Shown here: positions 53,604-61,177 of the stretch, piece by piece
Layout of the letters: each line of letters starts with the position of its first letter
Numbering within the stretch: position 1 is the first letter of the stretch
Notes under the pieces: model-generated
What the model saw: the letters and a program-made list of their open reading frames with translations, nothing else
Database searches by the model: none
What the model was told of the DNA's origin: nothing
Position numbers and translations under genes: made by a program
Assembly (NCBI GenBank): GCA_016125585.1
Contig: WGLL01000003.1
Span: 1 to 64,000, forward strand
DNA from: Caulobacter sp.
Lineage (GTDB): Bacteria > Pseudomonadota > Alphaproteobacteria > Caulobacterales > Caulobacteraceae
Direction of reading: 5' to 3'
Length of the DNA: 64,000 nucleotides

Positions 53604-54325
53604 AGGTATTCCAGCCGGCGGGCGCCCTGCATGAACCGCATGAACGGGGCGGGCCGCCTGTCGTCGTCCAGCCGCAGGGCGATTTCCTGGACCACGAAGC
53701 GGGTGATGTTGGGCAGGTCCATGTCCAGGGTTTCGTCGAGGTCGACCCAGGCGATCTCGTCCAGCTCGCCGCAGTCGGGGCGCCGCTCGAGGCTCATCAG
53801 GGCTTCGGCGTCGGCCATGAAGAACCGGGCGTCGAAGCGCTTGGGCCGGTAGGGCGGGGTGATGGCCCGGGCGACGAACTTCAGCGGGGCCAGATCCGGC
53901 AGGGCGCCGATGTCCAGAAACTCGCGCCAGGGGCCGGCGCCGGGCCTGGGCGGGGCGGGCTTTGCGACCAGAAGCCCGACCTCCTCGAAGGTCTCGCGGA
54001 CGGCGGCCATGGCCAGGGCGCGAGGCAGGAGGGGGCTGGCGTGACGGGCGGTCAGCTTCAGGCGATCCTCCACTCTCGGGTCGAGGTCGCTGCCGGCAGG
54101 CGCGGAAAAGTCGCCGCGATCGACCCGTCCGCCCGGAAACACCCATTTGGACGGCATGAAGCTGTGACCCTTGGCCCGCCGACCCATCAACAGCCGCGGC
54201 TTGGGTCCGTCGCGACGGACGATGATCAGGGTGGCGGCATGGCGCGGGCGGACGGCGGGCCCCTTCTCGCGCATGGCCCCGTCGCTGCGGGGATCATAGT
54301 TGGGATCGAGGACGGGTGCGGTCAT
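53600..54325 (-). CDS. Nudix hydrolase, NUDT19-like (first of tandem pair)
   Basis: A 241-residue Nudix protein. VRPRHAATLIIVRRDGPKPR and FMPSKWVFPGGRVDRGDF begin the domain; after an insertion, LAMAAVRETFEEVGLLVAKP holds the catalytic Glu residues. It is clearly related to the overlapping downstream gene, so the pair arose by duplication. The C-terminus (RRPAPFMRFMQGARRLEYL) extends beyond the core domain. It probably hydrolyses a nucleoside diphosphate derivative such as CoA. Confidence 0.87.
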   Translation of the reverse strand: MTAPVLDPNYDPRSDGAMREKGPAVRPRHAATLIIVRRDGPKPRLLMGRRAKGHSFMPSKWVFPGGRVDRGDFSAPAGSDLDPRVEDRLKLTARHASPLLPRALAMAAVRETFEEVGLLVAKPAPPRPGAGPWREFLDIGALPDLAPLKFVARAITPPYRPKRFDARFFMADAEALMSLERRPDCGELDEIAWVDLDETLDMDLPNITRFVVQEIALRLDDDRRPAPFMRFMQGARRLEYL

Positions 54326-54398
54326 GCCGCCAAGTTTAGGCCGGTCCGCGCCGGACGGAAGCGTGACCTTGCGGAAGGAGGGGCATTGGGCGGCTGCG

Positions 54399-55424
54399 CT
54401 ACTCCGCCATCGCCGAATAGGGTTCCAGAATCAGAATCTTCAGGTCGCTTTCCGGGACAAAGTCGGTCTTGCGCATCTCGAATTGCGTCGGGCCGATCTT
54501 CCGGACTCCCTCGCCGCAGAAGCTGACCAGATTGGTCGCCTTGCCCTTGTCGACGACCAGTCGGAAGTCGCCGATCGACCGGGCCCAGTTGGCGCCGGTG
54601 GTCAGGATGTAGGCGACGCGAAGTTCCTGAAACCCGGAGTACTTCGGCCCCTTACGATGCTGGTCGACCGCGTTCAGAAAGTCCTGATCGATGCAGTAGT
54701 CGCGGGTCATCGCCCGGGTCTGTTCAGCGCCGTCGCCCTCCAGCCCCCACATCGAGCTGCCCAGCAGGCTTGAGACGCTGCCGCCGACCGACGGCTTGTA
54801 GCGGTGTTCGACCAGCACTTCCTTCCCGGGGGGGAAGACCTGGGTCCAGTAGAAGGTGGTCTTCAGCACCCACGACGGCGTCATGTGCTTTTCCCAGCCT
54901 TTGCCGACGTCGTATTCGTCGATCCAGGCCAGCCCCAGATCGATGGCTTCCTGCCGGTCGGCGGGACTGAGGGCGTCGAGGGCCTTGCCGGCCTCGGGGC
55001 GGTGGGCCGCCAGCGGCACGCCATGACCTTTGAGCCATTCGGTGCGGTCGAGGCCGTTGACGATGGCCTTCTGCTCGACCTGGGCCTTCACCGGCGCCCC
55101 GTCGACCGTGGTGGCGAAGTCCAGCAAATTGGTCGCATCGTTGCTCGGCAGGCCGTGATCGGTCTCGAAGAAGCCTTCGCCGCCGATGTCGGGCATCGGG
55201 AAGGCGACAATGGTGCGCACCGGCTGATCGCTGATGTTGATGAAGCGGTAGCGAACCACGATCTGGTCGACGCTGACGAACAGGTCCTCGGACCGCATCT
55301 CGATCCGGTCGCTGTGGGTCAGGGTCAGGCCGCCGGCGGCCAGTTCGGCCGAGGAGTCGTTGGCCAGGACCGGGGTCGCCAGCAGCAGGGCGGCCGACGC
55401 CAGCCCCATCGCATATTGCTTCAT
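54399..55424 (-). CDS. DUF4424-domain exported protein
   Basis: A 341-residue protein with a signal peptide (GLASAALLLATPVLANDSSA) and the DUF4424 pattern: AAGGLTLTHSDRIEMRSEDL, VVRYRFINISDQPVRTIVAF, FPPGKEVLVEHRYKPSVGGS and NWARSIGDFRLVVDKGKATN. Function unknown; the beta-sandwich pattern resembles the DUF4139 proteins nearby. ATG 55424 overlaps the rnr stop by four bases, so it is translationally coupled to RNase R. Confidence 0.87.
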   Translation of the reverse strand: MKQYAMGLASAALLLATPVLANDSSAELAAGGLTLTHSDRIEMRSEDLFVSVDQIVVRYRFINISDQPVRTIVAFPMPDIGGEGFFETDHGLPSNDATNLLDFATTVDGAPVKAQVEQKAIVNGLDRTEWLKGHGVPLAAHRPEAGKALDALSPADRQEAIDLGLAWIDEYDVGKGWEKHMTPSWVLKTTFYWTQVFPPGKEVLVEHRYKPSVGGSVSSLLGSSMWGLEGDGAEQTRAMTRDYCIDQDFLNAVDQHRKGPKYSGFQELRVAYILTTGANWARSIGDFRLVVDKGKATNLVSFCGEGVRKIGPTQFEMRKTDFVPESDLKILILEPYSAMAE

Positions 55425-57760
55425 CGCTTCTTCTTGCCTCCGCCCTTGCCTGGCTTGCCAGGCTTCCGGGCCATGCCCGGCCCGCCCTTGCGCGGAGGCC
55501 CGCCCCGCGTCGATCCACCATCCCTGAACTTGCGGCGCGGGCCAAGAGGGGCGGTGCGGGCGTTGGGGTCGGCGGCCATCGGCTCGCTGAGCATCTCGAA
55601 CAGCAGACCGCCGGTGACCGGGGTCGCTTCACGCAACCGCACCTCGACCCGCATGCCAAGCGGCCAGCGCTTGCCGCTGCGTTCGCCGACCAGGGCGTGG
55701 CTGCGCTCGTCGTGCACGAAATACTCCTCGCCCAGGGTCGAGACCGGGACCAGACCATCGGCCCCCGTCTCGTCCAGCCGGATGAACAGGCCAAAGCGGG
55801 TGACGCCGGTGATGCGCCCGGCGAATTCGGCGCCGACCCGGTCGGACAGGAAGGCGGCGACATAGCGGTCGGTGGCATCCCGTTCGGCGGCCATGCTGCG
55901 GCGCTCGGCGAAGGTGATGCGCTCGGCGGTGTCCTTGATCTGGCTGATGTCGCCATCGGTCAGGCCGTCGTCGCCAAGCCCCAGGGCCCGGATCAGGGCC
56001 CGGTGGACGATGAGGTCGGCATAGCGGCGGATCGGGCTGGTGAAGTGGGCGTATTTGGCCAGGTTGAGGCCGAAGTGGCCAATGTTGTCGCTGCTGTAGT
56101 GCGCCTGCATCTGGGTGCGCAGGACCACTTCATTGACGATCTCGGCGTGCGGACCCTCGCGGGTTTCGCCGAGCAGCTTGTTGAAGCGGTCGGTGCGCGG
56201 CGCCTCGCCCTTGTTCCAAGGCAGGCCGAGGGTCTCGAGGAACTCGGCCAGGGACTGGACCTTCTCCAGGCTGGGGGTGTCATGCACCCGGTAGATCAGC
56301 GGCGTCTTCTTCTGCTCCAGGGTCTCGGCGGCGCAGACATTGGCCTGAACCATCATCTCCTCGATCAGCTGGTGGGCCTCGAGGGAGCGCCGCTTTTCGA
56401 TGGAGACCACATGGCCGTCGGCGTCGATGCGGATGCGCCGCTCGTCGCTCTGGATGGCCAGGGGCGAGCGGGCTTTGCGGCCCTTCAGCATCACATGATA
56501 GGCGGCCCACAGCGGCTTGATGACGCCGTCCAGCAACGGGCCGGTCTGATCATCAGGGAGCCCGTCGATGGCGTTCTGGGCCTGCTCGTAGGACAGCTTT
56601 GCCGCCGAGCGCATCAGGCCGCGGACGAACCGGTGGCCGCGCTTGCGACCCTCGGCGTCGAACACCATCCGCACCGCCATGCAGGCGCGGTTCTCGCCCT
56701 CGCGCAGGGAGCAGAGGCCGGCCGACAGCCGCTCGGGCAGCATCGGCTCGACCCGGTCGGGGAAGTAGGTGCTGTTGCCCTTCTCCCGGGCCTCATTGTC
56801 CAGCGCCGTGCCGTGGCGGACATAGGCGGCGACGTCGGCGATGGCCACCCAGACCACCCAGCCTCCGGGGTTCTTCGGATCGGGATCGGGATGGGCCAGG
56901 ACGGCGTCGTCATGGTCGCGGGCGTCGGCCGGGTCGATGGTGACCAGCGGCAGGTCGCGCAGATCCTCGCGCCCCTTGAGGGTCGGTTCCTTCGCGGCCT
57001 CGGCCTCCGCCTCGGCCGCGGGGCTGAAGCCGACGGGAATGCCGTGGCTGTGGATGGCGATCAGGGAGGCGGCGCGGGCGTCGTCCTCACGGCCGACCAC
57101 CTCCAGAAGCTTGCCCTGCTTGGGACCATAGCGGCCGTCGCGATGGCTGACCTGGACCTGGGCCAGAACAAGGTCGCCGTCTTTTAGGTCGCGGCCATCG
57201 AACTCCGACAGCAGCAGCACGTCGCGGCTCTTGCGATCGACCGGCTCGACCCGGACCTCCTTGCGGGATTTGCGGATGACGCCCAGCACCCGGTGTGAAC
57301 TCTGACCCAGCCGCTTGATGACCCGGGCCTCGATCTCCCCGGTCTCCAGTCGCTCGAAGCGGACAAGAAGCTTGTCGCCCAGGCCCGGGGCGCCGGCCGC
57401 CGCCTCCTGGCGATCCGGCGCCAGCCGGGCCAGGGGCGCGTCCTCGCCCTTGCTGAGCCGGACGAACAGATCGCCGTCGGCGTCGCGCTCGATGACTTCC
57501 GCAACCCCGACAGGCGGCAGGGCGCCGGCCTCGGCGAAGCCCCGACGGCCGCGCTTGCCGAGCGCGCCTTGCGCTTCCAGTTCGCGGAGCATTTCGCGCA
57601 GGGCCCGGCGGTCAGCGCCCTTGAGGCCGAAGTGGCGGGCAATATCGGCCTTGCCGGCCTCTCCGGCGTCGCGGAGGAAGGCGATCAGGGTGTCGCGGTC
57701 GGGCAGGCCTTGCGGCGCACGGGGGGTCTTGGTCGCCTTGGGGGCTTTGAGTTTTGCCAT
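55421..57760 (-). CDS. rnr: ribonuclease R
   Basis: A 779-residue 3'-5' exoribonuclease. A winged-helix N-terminus (LIAFLRDAGEAGKADIARHF) is followed by cold-shock domains, the RNB catalytic domain (VTIDPADARDHDDAVLAHPD with the Mg2+-binding Asp cluster, FTSPIRRYADLIVHRALIRA), an S1 domain (FAGRITGVTRFGLFIRLDET) and a Lys/Gly-rich tail (KPGKGGGKKKR). It degrades structured RNA and works with trans-translation. Confidence 0.95.
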   Translation of the reverse strand: MAKLKAPKATKTPRAPQGLPDRDTLIAFLRDAGEAGKADIARHFGLKGADRRALREMLRELEAQGALGKRGRRGFAEAGALPPVGVAEVIERDADGDLFVRLSKGEDAPLARLAPDRQEAAAGAPGLGDKLLVRFERLETGEIEARVIKRLGQSSHRVLGVIRKSRKEVRVEPVDRKSRDVLLLSEFDGRDLKDGDLVLAQVQVSHRDGRYGPKQGKLLEVVGREDDARAASLIAIHSHGIPVGFSPAAEAEAEAAKEPTLKGREDLRDLPLVTIDPADARDHDDAVLAHPDPDPKNPGGWVVWVAIADVAAYVRHGTALDNEAREKGNSTYFPDRVEPMLPERLSAGLCSLREGENRACMAVRMVFDAEGRKRGHRFVRGLMRSAAKLSYEQAQNAIDGLPDDQTGPLLDGVIKPLWAAYHVMLKGRKARSPLAIQSDERRIRIDADGHVVSIEKRRSLEAHQLIEEMMVQANVCAAETLEQKKTPLIYRVHDTPSLEKVQSLAEFLETLGLPWNKGEAPRTDRFNKLLGETREGPHAEIVNEVVLRTQMQAHYSSDNIGHFGLNLAKYAHFTSPIRRYADLIVHRALIRALGLGDDGLTDGDISQIKDTAERITFAERRSMAAERDATDRYVAAFLSDRVGAEFAGRITGVTRFGLFIRLDETGADGLVPVSTLGEEYFVHDERSHALVGERSGKRWPLGMRVEVRLREATPVTGGLLFEMLSEPMAADPNARTAPLGPRRKFRDGGSTRGGPPRKGGPGMARKPGKPGKGGGKKKR

Positions 57761-57795
57761 GCCCTGCCATACCCCCGCAGGAGCCTGGCCCCAAG

Positions 57796-59358
57796 TCAGT
57801 AGTCGGCGGTGAGGGTGTAGCGGATCTCGGTTCGCTGCCCGGGCGCCAGAGTCAGGGACCAGGCGCGGCCGCCCGCCTTGGCCTTGTAGGGGATGCTGGA
57901 GCCGCTGATCTTGACCGGGTAGCCGTAGTCCTCAAGCAACAGCTCAAAGGCCACGGGAGCATCGGCGTGGCTCTCGACGGTGATCACATACTTCCGGCTG
58001 GTCCTCTTGCCGCGGCTCTTCTTCTCGACCAGGCGCGGCAGGACCGTCACCGATTGGGAGCTGCCCACGGTGATGTCGACCGGACTGCCGACGGCGTTGT
58101 TCTTCAGGTCATAGGCGCCGGCGATCAGGCCGGGAACCTCGGGCCGCGTCTCGGTGACCATGACCCGGCCGCCGGGCAGTGGAAGACCGAGGCCGCGCGT
58201 CTTGCGGTTTTCCGTCCGCAACAGGGTCGCGGTCGACAGGTCGATCGTATCGGCGCTCCATTCGGCATAGGGCGAGACCCGGAACTGCTGAACCCGGTCA
58301 AAGGCGACGCCTTCCGCATCCAGCATCAGCAGCTGTTTGGTCTGCCTGGCGGCCACGGTGGTCGGATAGGGCAGGGTGTAGAGCTTGTAGTCGCCCAGTT
58401 CCGACTGCTCGGCCTTCTTCTGGGCGGCGACCCGCATTTCGGGGGCCGGGGGCGGCGGCGGGGGCGGCGGCGCCATGGGCGCTGGCGGCGGCGGTGGAGG
58501 CGGGGGCGGCGCGTCGTCGTAGCTGTCGACCTCGATGGGCCAGCAGGCGTCATCTCGACCCTTGGCGCGGGCGACCGTGGCCCTGGTCTTCCAGCTGCGG
58601 GCCACATCACCGGCCACGACCTGGGTCGGGGCGTCGACGAAGCTGGTTCCGCTGTCGTTGCTGAGGGTGATCCAGCCGGTCAGGTCGAGGGTGCGGCCAT
58701 CGGCGCGAACATTGGCGACGTAGTTGGCCTTCCAGGTCAGGCCGACGGCGAGATAGCTCAGACGGACGCGATAGCTGCCGGGGGTCTTGGCCCGAACCTT
58801 CATCGACAGGGTCGGCTTGTCCGACAGCCCCTTGGGAATGCTGTCGAACACCAGGCGCTCGGGTTCCCCGCTGCAGCCCAGCGCCTCGAAGTGACCATCG
58901 ATCTCGAGGATCACGCCATTGGGACCGGTGCGCAGAATGGCCTTCTGCTCTGTGACCGCCCCGGTCTTGCGGTTGGTGCGGATCAGCCGCACCGGCGCGC
59001 CAAGCGAGCCTTCGATCAGCGATCCAGGACTGAGCAGGTCATAGTCCTGGTTGCGTTCGAGCAGCACCGCCGGCAGGCCGTCCAGCGCCGCCGTGGCCGG
59101 GACGATGCCGTCGGCGACTCCGCGGAAGACGATGCGGCTGTCGCCGGCGGGGACCTCGATGGTCCTCCACTCGGTCACCATCGCCAGGCCCGAGCGGCCA
59201 TCGAAATAGCCCCGGGCGCCGTTGGGATCCTGGTAGACGGTCAGGGAGACTGACTCTGCCTTTTCGGAGGTCGCGGCGGCCGTCTGGGCCCGGGCCGCGC
59301 CGCCCGCCAGGCTCAGGACGAGCGCCGCCGCCAGCCAGCTTCGCGCGGGTCTGCGCAT
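57796..59358 (-). CDS. DUF4139-domain exported protein (paralogue 1)
   Basis: A 520-residue protein with a signal peptide (SWLAAALVLSLAGGAARAQT). The N-terminal region has SLTVYQDPNGARGYFDGRSG, VPAGDSRIVFRGVADGI and LLSPGSLIEGSLGAPVRLIR. A DUF4139-like core follows (GLTWKANYVANVRADGRTLD, LTGWITLSNDSGTSFVDAP), then a polyproline/Ala linker at about 285-310 and a C-terminal beta domain (YVITVESHADAPVAFELLLE). Function unknown. Three bases separate it from its upstream paralogue. Confidence 0.85.
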   Translation of the reverse strand: MRRPARSWLAAALVLSLAGGAARAQTAAATSEKAESVSLTVYQDPNGARGYFDGRSGLAMVTEWRTIEVPAGDSRIVFRGVADGIVPATAALDGLPAVLLERNQDYDLLSPGSLIEGSLGAPVRLIRTNRKTGAVTEQKAILRTGPNGVILEIDGHFEALGCSGEPERLVFDSIPKGLSDKPTLSMKVRAKTPGSYRVRLSYLAVGLTWKANYVANVRADGRTLDLTGWITLSNDSGTSFVDAPTQVVAGDVARSWKTRATVARAKGRDDACWPIEVDSYDDAPPPPPPPPPAPMAPPPPPPPPAPEMRVAAQKKAEQSELGDYKLYTLPYPTTVAARQTKQLLMLDAEGVAFDRVQQFRVSPYAEWSADTIDLSTATLLRTENRKTRGLGLPLPGGRVMVTETRPEVPGLIAGAYDLKNNAVGSPVDITVGSSQSVTVLPRLVEKKSRGKRTSRKYVITVESHADAPVAFELLLEDYGYPVKISGSSIPYKAKAGGRAWSLTLAPGQRTEIRYTLTADY

Positions 59359-59361
59359 GGA

Positions 59362-60705
59362 TCAGTATCCGCTGTCGACCGTGAAGGTCAGGGTCGTCTC
59401 GCCGTTGGCCGGCACGGGAACATCCCAAGCCAGGGTGTCGGCGTTCAGCTTTCGGCCCTTGAGGCTTTCCTCGATCAGCTTGCCGTCGCGGCCAAGGCCC
59501 GACTGGCGAACCTGGACGACCACCGGCTCGGGCCGCGCGTTGCGGACCAGGTACTTCATCTCGTAGCGGGTCTTTGTGTTGCTGCGCTTGTCCTGGTTGA
59601 CGATCGTCGGCTGCAGGGTGACGTCGAAAGCCTGCCCGGTCTGCAGCGACAGCTCCGAGCCGGCCGGCGTGTGACCGATGTTGCTCTCGCCGATGAACTT
59701 GGGATTGCCGGCCGCGTCACGGACATAGAACCGCACGGTGCCGGCGGGCATCGGGGCGCCCTGGCCGCCGCCGGCCGCGAATTCCAGCTTCACCGCCGCG
59801 GCGATGGGCTGTTCCTGGCTGCGGAAGCCGCCCATGTCGACGCGATAGGCTTTCCGGGCCGGAGCGCCGATCACGTCCAGGAAACTGACCTGCTTGGTCT
59901 GGTTCTGGGCGATCGTGGTCCGCTCTTTCAGCGGATAGATGTAGTAGTCGGACAGCGGCGTGGCCGCCCCGGTCATGGTCCCGGCCGAGGTCATGGCCGG
60001 CGGGCTGTAGGTGATGCCGCGGCCGACGTTGCCGGCCACCAACTGCACCTCGGCGTCATCGAAGGAGACGCCGGCGGTGTTTTCCAGGGTGATCCAGCCC
60101 TGCATGTCGATCTTGCCGTTCTTCTCGTCGAACAGGGCCACATAGTCGGCGCTCCAGTCGAGGCCGCCGGTCAGATAGGTCAGCTTGGTCTCGCGCGGGC
60201 CGGCCTTGTCGGCGTCGACCGTCACCGACAGGGTCGGGCGGGCGCGAAGGTTGGGCGGCACCTTGTCGAAGATCACTCGGGTCGGGACGCCGTCCTCGCG
60301 CAGAATTTCGATGCGGTCGCCGATCTGCAGCACCACGCCATTGTTGACCGCCAGGACCTTGGCGCTTTCAGTGACCTGGGAGCCGTTGCCCGGATTGGTG
60401 CGGACGATCTTCACCGTCTCGCCCACCGCCTTGTTCATCAGGGTCTGGGGCGAGAGCAGGTCATAGTCGAAGTTCTGCTCGATGATCTCGATGCCGGGGG
60501 CCGAGAGGGTGACGGTTTCGCTCTGGATTTCCGGTGAAACATCCTTGAATTCAAGCCGTTGCCGGCCTGCGTTGAGGTTTTCGGTGCGGATGTCCTGAAC
60601 CAGGCTGCGACCGGAATTATAGATGGTCACCGACAGCTTGCGGGGCTCGGCCGAGGCCGCCGTCGCCAGGGCGATCAGCCCGACCGTGAGAAAAACACTG
60701 CGCAT
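59362..60705 (-). CDS. DUF4139-domain exported protein (paralogue 2)
   Basis: A 447-residue paralogue of the downstream gene with a signal peptide (VFLTVGLIALATAASAEP). Shared blocks: LSVTIYNSGRSLVQDIRTEN, YDLLSPQTLMNKAVGETVKI, LTYLTGGLDWSADYVALFDE and MQGWITLENTAGVSFDDAEV. It lacks the polyproline linker. Proteins of this type are probably exported; the biochemical role is unknown. It is the first gene of the pair. Confidence 0.86.
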   Translation of the reverse strand: MRSVFLTVGLIALATAASAEPRKLSVTIYNSGRSLVQDIRTENLNAGRQRLEFKDVSPEIQSETVTLSAPGIEIIEQNFDYDLLSPQTLMNKAVGETVKIVRTNPGNGSQVTESAKVLAVNNGVVLQIGDRIEILREDGVPTRVIFDKVPPNLRARPTLSVTVDADKAGPRETKLTYLTGGLDWSADYVALFDEKNGKIDMQGWITLENTAGVSFDDAEVQLVAGNVGRGITYSPPAMTSAGTMTGAATPLSDYYIYPLKERTTIAQNQTKQVSFLDVIGAPARKAYRVDMGGFRSQEQPIAAAVKLEFAAGGGQGAPMPAGTVRFYVRDAAGNPKFIGESNIGHTPAGSELSLQTGQAFDVTLQPTIVNQDKRSNTKTRYEMKYLVRNARPEPVVVQVRQSGLGRDGKLIEESLKGRKLNADTLAWDVPVPANGETTLTFTVDSGY

Positions 60706-60742
60706 CGCCAGCTCCGGAGCCCTTCAGAATTCCCGAAACTTG

Positions 60743-60910
60743 TCACGCGCCGCAAAGTCGCGTCCATCCCCTTTTGCAGTGTGCCGGCCCTGACGCACCC
60801 AGAAGGCCATCCGTCCGGCGCGACAGCGTCCAGCCGAGCGCCAGCCCGGAGCTCCAGGCGACGAGATCAAAGACGATGTGCGCCCAGGGCGCGGTGGGGA
60901 CGTGGATCAT
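60743..60910 (-). pseudogene. short membrane-protein remnant (Lgt-like N-terminus?)
   Basis: A 55-codon frame with a strong ribosome-binding site (GGGAGGGGAA) starts MIHVPTAPWAHIVFDLVAWS, then SGLALGWTLSRRTDG, and then becomes low-quality (GPAHCKRGWTRLCGA). The first 32 residues look like the start of a polytopic membrane protein and recall prolipoprotein diacylglyceryl transferase-like proteins. The rest of such a gene is absent, so this is either a truncated remnant beside a palindromic repeat or a small ORF. Confidence 0.35.
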
Positions 60911-60990
60911 GCGCGGTTCCCCTCCCGGCGGCTGCCGATGACTATCTGCGCCAACAGGCGGCCAGGACAGGACCAGCCGCCGTGAGAGAT

Positions 60991-61149
60991 ACTTTCTCCC
61001 CTTGCGGGAGAAGGTGGCCCGAAGGGCCGGATGAGGGGTCGACAGGTCTTCAAGCTGCGATGGTGCGGCGGCCACAGGCGACGTGGAGGCAGGTGCGCCC
61101 CCTCATCCGTCGGCTTCGCCGCCACCTTCTCCCGCGAGGGGAGAAGGGA
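60991..61149. repeat. palindromic dispersed repeat (type A)
   Basis: The left half is CTTTCTCCCCTTGCGGGAGA then AGGTGGCCCGAAGGGCCGGA and TGAGGGG; the right half is CCCCTCATCCGTCGGCTTCG then CCGCCACCTTCTCCCGCGAG and GGGAGAAGGGA, inverted around a ~70-base centre. It is related to the element at 14341-14473 and ends 28 bases before the 3' end of topA, where it may stop transcription. Confidence 0.7.
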
Positions 61150-61177
61150 CCCCGGAGGCGAACTCACCATGCTTCGG

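Noticed and set aside
55697..59253. Two ~500-codon plus-strand frames opposite rnr and a DUF4139 gene
   Set aside because: Both are antisense shadows of well-supported genes; composition mirrors codon bias of the opposite strand.
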